NCBI RefSeq assembly: GCF_003533305.1
Contig: NZ_DOEH01000033.1
Coordinates: forward strand, 1 to 29,015
Length of the DNA: 29,015 nucleotides
Origin: Providencia sp.
GTDB lineage: Bacteria > Pseudomonadota > Gammaproteobacteria > Enterobacterales > Enterobacteriaceae
Direction: 5' to 3'
Below the pieces are notes generated by a model. It was not told where the DNA came from. It searched no databases and worked only from the letters and a program-made list of their open reading frames with translations. Positions 16,249 to 25,055 of the stretch are shown piece after piece (the stretch's first letter is position 1; every line of letters starts with the position of its first letter). The translations under genes and the position numbers were made by a program.

Positions 16249-18186
16249 TTAAGCATTAGTATCGAAGCTCGTCGTCATTTCCTCGAGCTGCTCTTGTAAC
16301 TCCATCCATTCCATTTCTACTTCTTCAAGTGCAGATTTATGTTCAATTTGTTTTTTCAAACAATCTGCTAGTTCTGCTTTTTTAGCTTGTTCATAAATGG
16401 TGGCATCAGACAGCTGACTTTCTAATTCAGCGAGAACAGCTGAATGTTTTTCCATTTTCTTTTCAAGCTCAGTCACTTTTTTACGAATAGGTTGAGTGGC
16501 TTGACGGAATTCAGCTTCGCGACGTTTCTGATCTTTTTTATCTTGAGCCGTCACAGTCGAAACACTTACGGGTTTATCTTTATCTTGAATATCACGGGCT
16601 TGCTGAAGGTCTATTTTATTTTGTTCCGCGAGCCACTGCTGGTAATCTTCTAAATCACCATCAAATTGCTCAACCATACCACCGTGAACTAAATAGAACT
16701 CATCCGTGGTTGAGCGCAATAGATGCCTATCATGAGATACCACAACCAAAGCACCCTCAAAATCCATCAAGGCCTCGGTAAGTGCCTGACGCATTTCTAA
16801 ATCTAAGTGGTTAGTTGGTTCATCGAGTAACAGTAAATTTGGTCGCTGCCAAACTACAAGTGCCAAAACTAAACGTGCTTTTTCACCACCGGAAAAACGT
16901 AGCGTCGGATCGGTAACTTGGTCGCCCTTAAAACCGAATCCGCCTAAATAATCACGCAACTGCTGCTCTGTTTCTTTTGGCGCTAATCTGGCAAGGTGCT
17001 GCAAAGGTGACTCTTCAGGATGCAAATATTCAAGTTGGTGCTGGGCAAAATAGCCTAGTTTAATGCCTTTTGCTAGGGAGACAACGCCGTGTAATGGCTG
17101 TAAATCACCTGCAAGCAGTTTTATTAGCGTTGATTTACCGGCACCATTTCGTCCGAGTAAACCAATACGAGAGCCCGGTACTAAATTTAATTTTATCGAA
17201 TCTAATATTATTTTCTCACCATAACCGGCACTGACTTTCTCCATTTTTAGTAATGGATTAGGCAAGCTTTCTGGTTTTCGAAAGGTAAAATGAAATGGAT
17301 TATCCACAAGCGCAGGGGAAACCATCTCCATTTTTTCGAGCATTTTGATTCGACTTTGTGCTTGTTTTGCTTTGGTCGCTTGAGCTCTAAAACGGTCAAT
17401 ATAGCTTTGTAAGTGCGCAGCTTTAGTTTGTTGGCTTTCATACAAAGCTTGTTGTTGAGATAACTTGGTCGCACGCTGGCGTTCAAACGAAGAATAATTG
17501 CCCGTATATTCGAACATACTTTCTTGCTCAATGTGCAGCACTTTATCAATAATAGGATCAAGAAAATCCCTATCATGAGAAATTAGAATCAACGTACCTG
17601 TATAGCTTTTTAACCATTTTTCAAGCCAAATTACGGCATCTAAATCAAGGTGGTTGGTAGGTTCATCGAGTAACAACAAATCAGAGCGACACAATAGGGC
17701 TTGCGCAAGGTTTAAACGCATACGCCATCCACCAGAGAATGACTTAACGGGTGATTCTAATTGTGCTTGGCTAAAACCCAGACCATGCAGCAAGCTTGAT
17801 GCTCTTGAACGGATTGTCCACGCATCAATGGCATCTAGTTGACCATGAACAGTTGCAATGGCATGGCCATCATTTTTTTCATTGGCCTGCTGTAGTTTTT
17901 TCTCAAGTGAACGATATTCGCGATCGCCATCGATAACATACTCGAGGGCGGGAACATCAAGTGCTGGGGTTTCTTGATTAACCCAAGCTAATGACCACGT
18001 GCTAGGGAAGGTTGCAGAACCCGCTTCAGCTTGTAATTCGCCTTTTAAAAGCGCAAGCAGTGTCGATTTTCCGCAGCCGTTTTTACCAACTAACCCGACC
18101 TTTTGACCCGGATTGATAGTCGCGGTTGCATTGTCCAGCAGAACACGTACACCTCGGCGAATTTGTAGTGAAGAGAAAACAATCAT
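16249..18186 (-). CDS. yheS: ABC-F family ATPase YheS
   Basis: YheS is an ABC-F protein: two ATP-binding cassettes without transmembrane segments, thought to act on ribosomes that have stalled. Cassette 1 has Walker A GKNGCGKST at 34-42, the signature FSGGWRM and LLLLDEPTNHLDL. Cassette 2 has GRNGAGKST near 350, FSGGEKARL and a second LLLLDEPTNHLDL. The linker between cassettes (about 240-300) is the P-site tRNA interaction motif region, rich in Lys, Arg and Gln (RFRAQATKAKQAQSR). The C-terminal 110 residues are charged and look like a coiled coil. At 645 aa it is slightly longer than in E. coli. The start MIVFSSLQIRRG is conserved, although the ribosome-binding site is weak. It is divergent from kefG. 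Confidence 0.95.
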   Translation of the reverse strand: MIVFSSLQIRRGVRVLLDNATATINPGQKVGLVGKNGCGKSTLLALLKGELQAEAGSATFPSTWSLAWVNQETPALDVPALEYVIDGDREYRSLEKKLQQANEKNDGHAIATVHGQLDAIDAWTIRSRASSLLHGLGFSQAQLESPVKSFSGGWRMRLNLAQALLCRSDLLLLDEPTNHLDLDAVIWLEKWLKSYTGTLILISHDRDFLDPIIDKVLHIEQESMFEYTGNYSSFERQRATKLSQQQALYESQQTKAAHLQSYIDRFRAQATKAKQAQSRIKMLEKMEMVSPALVDNPFHFTFRKPESLPNPLLKMEKVSAGYGEKIILDSIKLNLVPGSRIGLLGRNGAGKSTLIKLLAGDLQPLHGVVSLAKGIKLGYFAQHQLEYLHPEESPLQHLARLAPKETEQQLRDYLGGFGFKGDQVTDPTLRFSGGEKARLVLALVVWQRPNLLLLDEPTNHLDLEMRQALTEALMDFEGALVVVSHDRHLLRSTTDEFYLVHGGMVEQFDGDLEDYQQWLAEQNKIDLQQARDIQDKDKPVSVSTVTAQDKKDQKRREAEFRQATQPIRKKVTELEKKMEKHSAVLAELESQLSDATIYEQAKKAELADCLKKQIEHKSALEEVEMEWMELQEQLEEMTTSFDTNA

Positions 18187-18356
18187 AGCAACCGTCTATT
18201 GAAAATATGTTAAATTAAATAATGAATACCCTCAAAATATCAGGTGCGAGTTGAAAAGCAAATCACCTAAATTTATTGAGCGTAAAACTGAATATGTTTA
18301 GCAGGCTGCATGGTAACGGAAAATGATCCGTCTGACACGCCTTTGAGGAGGGAAAG

Positions 18357-18911
18357 ATGTCAAATCCGCCGAAAGTATTGGTGGTCTACGCTCACCCAGA
18401 CTCTGATGAGTCTGTTGCAAATCGAGCATTACTGGATTCCTTGAGCGGTCTTGACCACGTGACTGTTCATGATTTATATGCAATTTACCCTGATTATTTT
18501 ATTGATGTTACTGCTGAACAAAAGCTTCTTTGCTTGCACGACGTGATTGTTTTTCAACATCCTCTCTATACTTATAGTTGTCCTGCTCTTTTAAAAGAGT
18601 GGTTTGACCGGGTATTAACTCGTCGTTTTGCGACCGATATGGGGTATCAAAAATTAAAAGGCAAATATTGGCGTTCTATCATTACGACGGGTGAATCCCA
18701 AGATGCTTATCAGCACGATGGTTTTAATCGATACCCATTAACTGAAATACTGCGCCCATTTGAATTAACCGCAGCAATGTGTGATATGCAATGGTTAGAG
18801 CCCAATATTATTTATGCCGCGCGCAGACAGTCTACAGCGCATTTTCAGCAGCACATTGACGGCTATCGCCAATGGATGCAGCAACCGTTAAGCCCTGGGG
18901 GATTGTCCTGA
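18357..18911 (+). CDS. kefG: Glutathione-regulated K+ efflux ancillary protein KefG
   Basis: KefG is a flavodoxin-fold, NAD(P)H-oxidoreductase-like protein needed for full activity of the KefB potassium efflux channel. The N-terminal [20 protein letters not shown] holds the phosphate-binding loop of the fold. [21 protein letters not shown] and [10 protein letters not shown] are the family's conserved stretches. At 184 aa it matches the E. coli protein. A strong GAGGAGGG ribosome-binding site precedes the ATG. The stop codon overlaps the kefB start by one base (TGATG), so the two are translationally coupled. No promoter stood out in the 170-bp gap before it. Confidence 0.94.
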   Translation: MSNPPKVLVVYAHPDSDESVANRALLDSLSGLDHVTVHDLYAIYPDYFIDVTAEQKLLCLHDVIVFQHPLYTYSCPALLKEWFDRVLTRRFATDMGYQKLKGKYWRSIITTGESQDAYQHDGFNRYPLTEILRPFELTAAMCDMQWLEPNIIYAARRQSTAHFQQHIDGYRQWMQQPLSPGGLS

Positions 18912-20719
18912 TGGAACAACTGAATTTATTTGAATCCATCATTTTATTTCTTTGTGCGGGCGTGGTGATGGTGCCCATCGCCCAGAAAATCCGTTTGGGA
19001 GCGGTACTGGGTTATTTACTTGCTGGTATTGTGATTGGTCCGTTTGTTCTTGGCTTTATTCATAACGTTGATGATATTTTGCATTTCTCCGAGATGGGTG
19101 TAGTTTTTCTGATGTTTTTGATTGGGTTAGAACTTAAACCGTCTAAACTTTGGGAACTCAGACGCTCCATTTTCGGTGTGGGTACGGCTCAAGTGGTAGT
19201 CACTGCTGCAATCATGGCCGGGTTATTATTGTTGGCTAAATTTTCATGGCAAGCTGCGGTTGTCGGTGGCCTTGGCATGGCAATGTCATCGACGGCGATG
19301 GCATTGCAGTTGATGAATGAAAAAGGCATGTCCAATAAAGAAAGTGGGCAGCTTGGCTTTTCAGTTTTACTCTTTCAGGATATGGCTGTCATCCCAATTA
19401 TGGCGCTGATCCCTTTACTTGCGGGCGATACAGGTAGTAGTGATTGGTATAAAATTGGCTTAAAAGTGATTGCGTTTGCAGGCTTATGGATTGTCGGACG
19501 CTATTTGCTACGTCCATTATTTCGATTAGCGGCTAAATCTGGAGTGCATGAAATTTTTACTGCGGCGGCGCTACTTGTCGTACTTGGGTCTGCGCTCATT
19601 ATGGAAAGTCTCGGTTTTTCCATGGCATTAGGCACTTTTATGGCGGGTGTAATGTTAGCAGAGACCGAGTTTCGTCATGAACTTGAAATTAATATTGAGC
19701 CTTTTAAAGGACTATTACTCGGATTATTTTTTATTTCAGTAGGGATGTCATTAAATCTACAGATACTTTGGTCATACTTACCTCAAGTTTTGATTGCGGT
19801 CGCTGTGCTCGTGTCGGTGAAGGCGTTAGTACTTTATTGTCTCAGCTTGGCTGCCCGATTACGCAGTGGTGCAAGAGCGCAATTTTCAGGGGTACTGAGT
19901 CAAGGCGGGGAGTTCGCATTTGTTATTTTAGCAACCGCATCAGGAGCTAAAGTGATCGACGAAATGCAAATGGACCTGTTATTAGTGGTGGTCACACTTT
20001 CGATGATGACTACGCCTCTTGTGATGCAACTAATAGATGCTTATCTCAACCATCGTTATAATCAACAATCATCATCGAGTGAAAAACCGTTTGTTGAAGA
20101 TAATGACCCTCACGTCATTTTGGTCGGATTTGGGCGTATGGGACAAGTAGTTGGTCGCTTACTTATGGCGAATAAAGTAAAAATTACTGTTCTTGAACAA
20201 GATGTTACGGCAATCAGTACGATGCGACGTTATGGCTATACCGTTTATTATGGTGATGCACGAGAGTTACAATTATTACGCTCAGCGGGCGCAGATAAAG
20301 CGAAGGCGATTGTTATAACGAGTGATGAACCCGAAGAAGTGATGGAAATAGTACAAATATGTCAGGAAAATTTCCCTAACTTGCATATTATTGCTCGCGC
20401 TAAAGGGCGACTTGAAGCGCATGAACTATTACAAAGCGGTGTAAAAGATTTTAGTCGTGAAACCTTCTCGAGCGCACTTGAACTGGGTAGTAAGGCATTA
20501 GTTAGTATTGGTATGCATCCTCATAAGGCTTATCGGGCGAAACAGCATTTTCGTCGCCTTGATATGCGCATGCTAAGAGATATTATTCCTGAGAATGAAA
20601 ATAGTGACAGTGGGCAAATTTCTCGTATCAAAGAGGCGCGTCGTGAATTAAATGAGCTCTTCGAAAAAGAAATGTTAAGGGAACACCGACAGCCACATAG
20701 CTGGAATAACGAGAAATAA
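18911..20719 (+). CDS. kefB: Glutathione-regulated potassium-efflux system protein KefB
   Basis: KefB is a CPA2-type K+/H+ antiporter held closed by glutathione and opened by glutathione-electrophile adducts, acidifying and so protecting the cytoplasm. Residues 1-385 contain about twelve membrane segments, including [20 protein letters not shown] and [14 protein letters not shown]. From about 400 a cytoplasmic KTN/RCK nucleotide-binding domain begins with [15 protein letters not shown]. The highly charged C-terminal tail follows [15 protein letters not shown]. The start at 18911 gives 602 aa, as in E. coli (601), and GGGGG lies about 10 nt upstream. An upstream in-frame ATG lies within kefG and is not needed. 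It is coupled to kefG. Confidence 0.95.
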   Translation: MEQLNLFESIILFLCAGVVMVPIAQKIRLGAVLGYLLAGIVIGPFVLGFIHNVDDILHFSEMGVVFLMFLIGLELKPSKLWELRRSIFGVGTAQVVVTAAIMAGLLLLAKFSWQAAVVGGLGMAMSSTAMALQLMNEKGMSNKESGQLGFSVLLFQDMAVIPIMALIPLLAGDTGSSDWYKIGLKVIAFAGLWIVGRYLLRPLFRLAAKSGVHEIFTAAALLVVLGSALIMESLGFSMALGTFMAGVMLAETEFRHELEINIEPFKGLLLGLFFISVGMSLNLQILWSYLPQVLIAVAVLVSVKALVLYCLSLAARLRSGARAQFSGVLSQGGEFAFVILATASGAKVIDEMQMDLLLVVVTLSMMTTPLVMQLIDAYLNHRYNQQSSSSEKPFVEDNDPHVILVGFGRMGQVVGRLLMANKVKITVLEQDVTAISTMRRYGYTVYYGDARELQLLRSAGADKAKAIVITSDEPEEVMEIVQICQENFPNLHIIARAKGRLEAHELLQSGVKDFSRETFSSALELGSKALVSIGMHPHKAYRAKQHFRRLDMRMLRDIIPENENSDSGQISRIKEARRELNELFEKEMLREHRQPHSWNNEK

Positions 20720-20748
20720 CGCGAATAGTAAACCGCAAGGGTATAAAA

Positions 20749-20952
20749 ATGGCTTCAACACGTAAACGTTTTATTGCAGGAGCAACCTGCCCTAAATGCC
20801 AGTCACAAGATACGTTGATGATGTGGCGAGAAGATAAAATTGATGTTGTTGAATGTGTTAATTGTGGCGATCAGCAAAGACAAGCTGATGAGGGCGCAAC
20901 GGAACATGTCAGAAAACAAGAAAAAGTCATTGGTATTTTTACACCAGAGTAA
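20749..20952 (+). CDS. yheV: Zinc-ribbon-like small protein YheV
   Basis: This 67-aa protein matches E. coli YheV. Two CxxC pairs, Cys14/Cys17 (CPKC) and Cys36/Cys39 (CVNC), separated by about 18 residues, form a likely zinc ribbon. The C-terminus has RKQEKVIGIFTPE, conserved in the family. The function is unknown; a nucleic-acid or metal-binding role is only suggested by the ribbon. It lies 29 bp after kefB on the same strand, so it is probably read from the kefGB transcript, with slyD downstream. Confidence 0.9.
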   Translation: MASTRKRFIAGATCPKCQSQDTLMMWREDKIDVVECVNCGDQQRQADEGATEHVRKQEKVIGIFTPE

Positions 20953-21040
20953 GAGAATTTTGTCAAATCTCAATACAGCTCAATTGTTTTCCGGTACAAT
21001 ATAGCAAAATTTTTCCCTTCTCGGGTATGTAGGAGATGTC

Positions 21041-21688
21041 ATGAAAGTAGCAAAAGACTTGGTAATCAGCTTAGCTTATCAGGTAAGAACAGAAGACGGT
21101 GTTTTAGTTGATGAGTCGCCAGCAAGTGCGCCAATGGACTACTTACACGGCCGTGGTTCTTTAATTTCTGGTCTGGAAAAAGCATTAGAAGGTCGTGCTG
21201 TTGGCGAACATTTTGATGTTGAAGTTGCATCCGATGATGCTTATGGCCAATATGATGAAAACTTAGTTCAACGTGTCCCTAAAGATGTCTTTATGGGTGT
21301 TGAAGAGTTAGAAGTTGGTATGCGTTTCTTAGCTGATACTGACATGGGTCCAGTTCCTGTTGAAATTACAGGAATTGAAGGCGATGAAGTTATCGTTGAC
21401 GGTAACCACATGTTAGCAGGTCAAAATCTGAAATTTAATGTTGAAGTTATGGCTATCCGTGAAGCAACAGAAGAAGAAATTGCACATGGCCACGTACATG
21501 GCGCTGACGGCCACGACCATGATCACGATCACGAAGGTGGTTGTTGTGGCGGTGGTGGTCATGGTCATGACCACGGTTCAGAAGGCGGTTGTTGTGGCGG
21601 CGGTGGCCATGGTCACGACCACGGTTCAGAAGGTGGTTGCGGTGGCGAAGGTCACGGTAAAAAACAAGGCGGCTGCGGCTGTCACTAA
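21041..21688 (+). CDS. slyD: FKBP-type peptidyl-prolyl isomerase and metallochaperone SlyD
   Basis: SlyD is a cytoplasmic prolyl isomerase and chaperone that also binds nickel and delivers it to hydrogenase. Residues 1-70 and 130-150 form the FKBP domain, interrupted by the chaperone insert-in-flap (about 75-125). The tail from about residue 150 is a His/Cys/Gly/Asp-rich metal-binding region. It contains GHDHDHDH, then two copies of the 16-residue unit EGGCCGGGGHGHDHGS (165-180 and 181-196), then a shortened third copy ending in GGCGCH. At 215 aa it is longer than E. coli SlyD (196 aa), because of this tail. AGGAG lies 7 nt before the ATG. Two hairpins follow the stop codon. Confidence 0.96.
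   Translation: MKVAKDLVISLAYQVRTEDGVLVDESPASAPMDYLHGRGSLISGLEKALEGRAVGEHFDVEVASDDAYGQYDENLVQRVPKDVFMGVEELEVGMRFLADTDMGPVPVEITGIEGDEVIVDGNHMLAGQNLKFNVEVMAIREATEEEIAHGHVHGADGHDHDHDHEGGCCGGGGHGHDHGSEGGCCGGGGHGHDHGSEGGCGGEGHGKKQGGCGCH
21533..21658 (+). repeat. 48-bp tandem repeat within slyD tail
   Basis: Two in-frame 48-bp units (21533-21580 and 21581-21628) differ at only a few third-codon positions and encode an identical 16-residue metal-binding motif. A diverged, shortened third copy follows (21629-21658). Such repeats can change copy number by replication slippage. Confidence 0.85.
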
Positions 21689-21689
21689 T

Positions 21690-21754
21690 CCTTAGCGATT
21701 CGCTAGGGTTTAGTTTTTGTTTAGAGAAAAGGAAAGCCTCGGCTTTCCTTTTTT
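21690..21754. terminator. Tandem terminators between slyD and slyX
   Basis: The first hairpin pairs CCTTAGCGA (21690-21698) with TCGCTAGGG (21700-21708), followed by TTTAGTTTTTG. The second is stronger: AAAAGGAAAGCC (21727-21738) with GGCTTTCCTTTT (21741-21752), followed by TT. It has an A-tract on the other side, so it should also stop leftward slyX transcripts. Confidence 0.9.
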
Positions 21755-21829
21755 CATCTACAATTATAATACTTAGAAATACCAGACGATTTTGCAATTT
21801 AACGAGTGAATGACTATCACCCCATTAAA

Positions 21830-22051
21830 TTAATAATGAGGTGGCGGTGTTTCCTCTTCAGGCCTTGCAAGCAAAGATGACTGAGAAGATTTTAGTCTAT
21901 CAGTTACAACACGTAAGTGTTCTTGCATTCGGCTCATTTGCATTTGTTGTTCAGTAATAACCTGATTGAGTTGCTCAAGCGCTAATTCTTGAAAGGCAAT
22001 TTTACTTTCTAAAAGCTCTAGGCGCTGTTCAAAAGTGTCAGATGAGTCCAT
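21830..22051 (-). CDS. slyX: SlyX coiled-coil protein
   Basis: SlyX is a small protein of unknown function found next to slyD. This one is 73 aa from the ATG at 22051, which has AAGGAG 8 nt upstream and matches the family length (72 in E. coli). The longer in-frame start at 22093 would add 14 residues across that ribosome-binding site. Residues about 8-55 form a heptad-patterned coiled coil ([19 protein letters not shown]). The C-terminus EETPPPHY is the conserved SlyX ending. It is transcribed towards slyD and away from fkpA. Confidence 0.93.
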   Translation of the reverse strand: MDSSDTFEQRLELLESKIAFQELALEQLNQVITEQQMQMSRMQEHLRVVTDRLKSSQSSLLARPEEETPPPHY

Positions 22052-22146
22052 TTTAGACGCTCCTTGTGGTTTATTGTTATAAAAAAACATCATAATAACC
22101 GAACATTACAAATCAATAGATAAGTTTTAGTTAAAGAGATATGCGT

Positions 22147-22175
22147 TGAAACCTCTTTTTGTTAATGTTGTCTAA
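22147..22175 (+). promoter_or_regulatory. Candidate sigma-E promoter of fkpA
   Basis: TGAAACC (22147-22153) and TCTAA (22171-22175) are separated by 17 bp and resemble the sigma-E elements GGAACTT and TCTGA/TCTAA. fkpA is a known sigma-E regulon member in E. coli. The -35 match is imperfect, and the predicted leader is about 110 nt. Confidence 0.35.
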
Positions 22176-22243
22176 GAAGTTCTTATAATTATCTATACTA
22201 ATGGTAGCTGACCTCTAAGTATAATTAGGGGGGTACCAATAAA

Positions 22244-22273
22244 ATTAAATACTCGAATATTAAATACTCGAAT
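22244..22273 (+). repeat. 15-bp perfect tandem duplication in the fkpA leader
   Basis: ATTAAATACTCGAAT occurs twice head to tail (22244-22258 and 22259-22273), ending 20 bases before the fkpA start codon and just before its ribosome-binding site. It looks like a recent slippage duplication. Confidence 0.9.
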
Positions 22274-22293
22274 AAAAATCATCGGAGATCAGG

Positions 22294-23043
22294 ATGAAAT
22301 CATTGTTTAAGGCAAGCCTTCTAGCGACAACATTAGCACTTACTTTTGCAGCACCACAAGTAATGGCCGCAGAAACCAAAGCACAAGCAGAAAATAGTGC
22401 ATTTAAAAATGCTGAAGAACGTAATGCATACGCATTAGGTGCCTCTTTAGGTCGCTATATGCAAAACTCACTTGAAGAACAAAAAACAATTGGCATTGAT
22501 CTTGATAAAGCTCAATTACTGGCTGGTGTTCAAGATGCATTTAACAGTAAAAGCAAAATGAGTGATGCAGAAGTTGAAGAAACGCTTCGCCAATTCGAAG
22601 GGCAAGTGAAACAAGCCGCTGAGAAAAAAATGAAAGATGAATCAGCAACGAATGAGAAAAAAGGTGCTGAGTATCGCGAAAAATATGCTAAAGAAAAAGG
22701 CGTAGTTAAAACCAAATCAGGCTTATTGTATAAAATCGAAAAAGAAGGTACTGGCGCAAAACCTAAAGCAGATGAAACCGTTGTGGTTCATTACAAAGGT
22801 GCATTGATTGACGGTACTGAATTTGATAGCTCATATTCACGTAATGAACCACTGACAATTCCATTGAACTCAGTGATCAAAGGCTGGACTGAAGGTCTGG
22901 CAAATGTGAAAAAAGGCGGAAAAATTCAGTTAGTTATCCCAGCTGACTTAGCTTATGGCGAAAATGGTGTTCCAGGTATCCCTGCAAACTCTACTTTAGT
23001 ATTTGATGTTGAATTATTAGATATCAAACCAGCAAGCAAATAA
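22294..23043 (+). CDS. fkpA: Periplasmic FKBP-type peptidyl-prolyl isomerase FkpA
   Basis: FkpA is a periplasmic prolyl isomerase and chaperone induced by envelope stress. The first 25 residues are a signal peptide (MKSLFK, hydrophobic core, cleavage after VMA). Residues about 35-130 form the helical dimerisation domain (ERNAYALGASLGRYMQNSLE). The C-terminal half is the FKBP catalytic domain, with VVHYKGALIDGTEFDSSY, PLNSVIKGWTEGL and IPADLAYGENGVPGIPANS. At 249 aa it is about 20 residues shorter than E. coli FkpA, mainly in the C-terminal tail. The ribosome-binding site is unusually placed: GGAGATCAGG ends directly at the ATG. A terminator follows. Confidence 0.95.
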   Translation: MKSLFKASLLATTLALTFAAPQVMAAETKAQAENSAFKNAEERNAYALGASLGRYMQNSLEEQKTIGIDLDKAQLLAGVQDAFNSKSKMSDAEVEETLRQFEGQVKQAAEKKMKDESATNEKKGAEYREKYAKEKGVVKTKSGLLYKIEKEGTGAKPKADETVVVHYKGALIDGTEFDSSYSRNEPLTIPLNSVIKGWTEGLANVKKGGKIQLVIPADLAYGENGVPGIPANSTLVFDVELLDIKPASK

Positions 23044-23068
23044 GCTTTTTAGATTGTCATATATGCTG

Positions 23069-23093
23069 AAACCCAGAGCTAATCTGGGTTTTT
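23069..23093 (+). terminator. Terminator after fkpA
   Basis: AAACCCAGA (23069-23077) and TCTGGGTTT (23083-23091) form a 9-bp stem with a 5-nt loop, followed by TTG. The last stem bases make a run of five T. Confidence 0.85.
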
Positions 23094-23327
23094 GTCATTA
23101 GATTCTATTATTTTAATATCGATAAAAATTGAAGGTCGCTCGAAGGCTAAATCTTTATTTTAAGTCTATTCGTTTCTAGTATATTAATTTTTATATCTTA
23201 CATATTATGAGTAGAACGATGGATTTAATCGTGCTCCTCGCATAATCTCATTATTTTCACATTGTATAAAAAACAGCTTAATTTGTTTAAAACTTGTGAT
23301 AAAACATACTCTCTTGCATTCATTCAC

Positions 23328-23356
23328 TTGACTGCGACGCTTCGTAGTTTTAACTT
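23328..23356 (+). promoter_or_regulatory. Candidate promoter of the yheO-tusDCB cluster
   Basis: TTGACT (23328-23333) and TAACTT (23351-23356) are separated by 17 bp and match the sigma-70 hexamers at 5/6 and 4/6. A transcript from here would include the inverted repeats before yheO. Confidence 0.3.
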
Positions 23357-23391
23357 CAATGTATTCAATTTTATTCTTTATCATCACGTTT

Positions 23392-23453
23392 GTTGACTAT
23401 GCACGATTCAATGAAGGCAAATTAGTCGAATAATGAATGCCTCATTAGTCAAC
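23392..23453 (+). repeat. Nested inverted and direct repeats in the yheO leader
   Basis: The outer arms GTTGACTA (23392-23399) and TAGTCAAC (23446-23453) are perfectly complementary. Inside them are AGGCA (23415-23419) and TGCCT (23438-23442). The heptamer ATTAGTC also occurs twice directly (23421-23427 and 23444-23450). The element ends about 40 bases before the yheO start and may be a leader hairpin or an operator. Confidence 0.5.
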
Positions 23454-23490
23454 TTGATGAATTTTTTATATTAGAAGGACAATGTTTAAA

Positions 23491-24192
23491 ATGTCAGATT
23501 CTATACAACCACATGATCTCAGCGATATTAATATATTAGATAACCAACCGTTCACTGAAACCGACCACGAAATCTTAAAATCCTATGAAGCTGCGGTTGA
23601 TGGTCTCGCCATGCTCATTGGTGGGCATTGTGAAATTGTTCTTCATTCGTTGGAAGATCTACAACGTTCAGCGGTGAGAATAGCTAATGGTCAGCATACA
23701 GGTCGTCAAATAGGCTCGCCAATTACCGACCTCGCATTAAGAATGCTTCATGATATGGCAGATGAAGATTCGAATGCTTCCAAGGCCTATTTTACTAAAG
23801 CAAAAAGTGGCGATTTAATGAAATCGGTGACTATTGCTATTCGTAATAAAAAACAACGTGTTATTGGTCTTCTCTGTATTAATATGAATTTGGATGTTCC
23901 ATTTTCAGAAATTATTAAATCTTTTGTGCCAGAAGAAAAACAAGAAATTACATCAGATGTTAATTTCGCTTCGTCCGTTGATGACCTTGTTGCTCAAACA
24001 TTGGAATATACTATTGAAGAAGTGGGTGGGGATCGCAACGTTTCAAACAATGCGAAAAATAAACAAGTTGTGTTAAATCTATATGAAAAAGGGATATTTG
24101 ATATTAAAGATGCGATTAACCAAGTGGCTGATCGTTTGAATATTTCGAAGCACACTGTTTACTTGTATATCCGTCAATTCAAGAATGAATAA
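23491..24192 (+). CDS. yheO: YheO, DNA-binding regulator with PAS-like domain
   Basis: YheO belongs to the YheO/DauR-like group: an N-terminal YheO PAS-like sensor domain (about 25-150, [20 protein letters not shown] and [16 protein letters not shown]) and a C-terminal helix-turn-helix (about 185-230, [24 protein letters not shown]). The target genes are unknown. The start is a choice between the ATGs at 23482 and 23491. I prefer 23491, because from there the N-terminus aligns with E. coli YheO without a gap and AAGGA is 11 nt away rather than 2. The product is 233 aa. It overlaps tusD by 8 bp and is probably co-transcribed with tusDCB. Confidence 0.92.
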   Translation: MSDSIQPHDLSDINILDNQPFTETDHEILKSYEAAVDGLAMLIGGHCEIVLHSLEDLQRSAVRIANGQHTGRQIGSPITDLALRMLHDMADEDSNASKAYFTKAKSGDLMKSVTIAIRNKKQRVIGLLCINMNLDVPFSEIIKSFVPEEKQEITSDVNFASSVDDLVAQTLEYTIEEVGGDRNVSNNAKNKQVVLNLYEKGIFDIKDAINQVADRLNISKHTVYLYIRQFKNE

Positions 24193-24589
24193 TAGCACTC
24201 AACTAACATATTGTTTGTTAATCACGGGACCTGCGTATGGCACTCAGCAAGCGGCGAGTGCCTATCAATTTGCTAATGCTCTTCTTGAGGAAGGGCATCG
24301 CCTGAAAACATTGTTTTTTTATAGCGATGGTGTTCTAAATGCCAATAGCCTCACTTCACCAGCAACTGACGAATTTAATTTAGTTCAAGGCTGGCAAGCG
24401 CTTGCAAAGCGTGCTGATTGTGAAATGCACATTTGCGTTTCTGCTGCATTGCGCCGGGGTGTTGCCGATACTGAACAGGCTGAAACGCTGTCTTTATCAG
24501 CCAGTAATTTAAGTGATGGCTTCATGATGAGTGGACTGGGAAGCCTAGCAGAAGCTATGATGACAACTGACAGAACGATACAATTTTAA
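24185..24589 (+). CDS. tusD: Sulfur-transfer protein TusD
   Basis: TusD is the sulfur-carrying subunit of the TusBCD complex. It takes persulfide sulfur from TusA and hands it through TusE to MnmA for 2-thiolation of the tRNA wobble uridine. The DsrE-like fold is recognisable from [20 protein letters not shown] and [12 protein letters not shown]; Cys84 in the latter corresponds to catalytic Cys78 of E. coli, given six extra N-terminal residues. The length is 134 aa against 128. The start codon lies inside the end of yheO (8-bp overlap), so translation is coupled. The conserved [19 protein letters not shown] is the usual C-terminus. Confidence 0.94.
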   Translation: MNNSTQLTYCLLITGPAYGTQQAASAYQFANALLEEGHRLKTLFFYSDGVLNANSLTSPATDEFNLVQGWQALAKRADCEMHICVSAALRRGVADTEQAETLSLSASNLSDGFMMSGLGSLAEAMMTTDRTIQF

Positions 24590-24637
24590 GTCATCGTATA
24601 ATCAATGTAATTAGTAAGTTGTAATTTAAGGTGTCGA

Positions 24638-24997
24638 GTGAAAAAATGTGCTTTTGTCTTTACAACAATGCCACACGGTAATGCAAGTGGGCGAGAAGGG
24701 CTAGATGCTTTATTGGCAACGTCTGCTATTACTGAAGAAATTAGTGTGTTTTTTATCTCTGATGGTGTGTGCCAAATACTGGCGAATCAAAAAACGAATG
24801 AAATTTTAGCCAGAGATTATATTTCGACATTTAAAATACTACCTCTGTATGACATTGATAAGATTTATCTGTGCGCTGACTCATTACAAGAACGAGGTAT
24901 CAGTGAACACAGCAATTGGGTCGTTTCTCCTCAAATTCTAAACGCAGCCCAAATTAGAGAAAAAATGGCTGCTTGTGATGTGGTACTGAAGTTTTAA
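24638..24997 (+). CDS. tusC: Sulfur-relay protein TusC
   Basis: TusC is the second DsrE-like subunit of the TusBCD heterohexamer. The sequence contains FVFTTMPHGNASGREGLDAL, FFISDGVCQIL and ILARDYISTFKILPLYDID, as in E. coli TusC, and both are 119 aa. It starts with GTG at 24638, preceded by AAGGTG; no ATG fits. It follows tusD after 48 bp, with tusB next, the standard order. Confidence 0.93.
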   Translation: MKKCAFVFTTMPHGNASGREGLDALLATSAITEEISVFFISDGVCQILANQKTNEILARDYISTFKILPLYDIDKIYLCADSLQERGISEHSNWVVSPQILNAAQIREKMAACDVVLKF

Positions 24998-25055
24998 ATC
25001 CGTCATAAAAATTTAATCAGATATTTGGATTTTGACCTCTAGCAGGATTTTTTCT

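Larger units (their letters stand above)
23044..23490. other. fkpA-yheO intergenic region
   Basis: This gap of about 450 bases holds the fkpA terminator, an AT-rich stretch with no supported ORF, a possible promoter (23328-23356) and a complex inverted-repeat structure just before yheO (23392-23453). I recognise no RNA gene, although the length and structure leave room for one. Confidence 0.5.

Noticed and set aside
18872..18910. Earlier ATG for kefB within kefG
   Set aside because: The ATG at 18911 gives family length, has a GGGGG site and forms the one-base TGATG overlap with kefG.
21438..21797. Two open frames overlapping the slyD tail, one rightward and one leftward
   Set aside because: Both are out-of-frame readings of the GC-rich His/Cys/Gly repeat of slyD and have low-complexity products with no ribosome-binding site.
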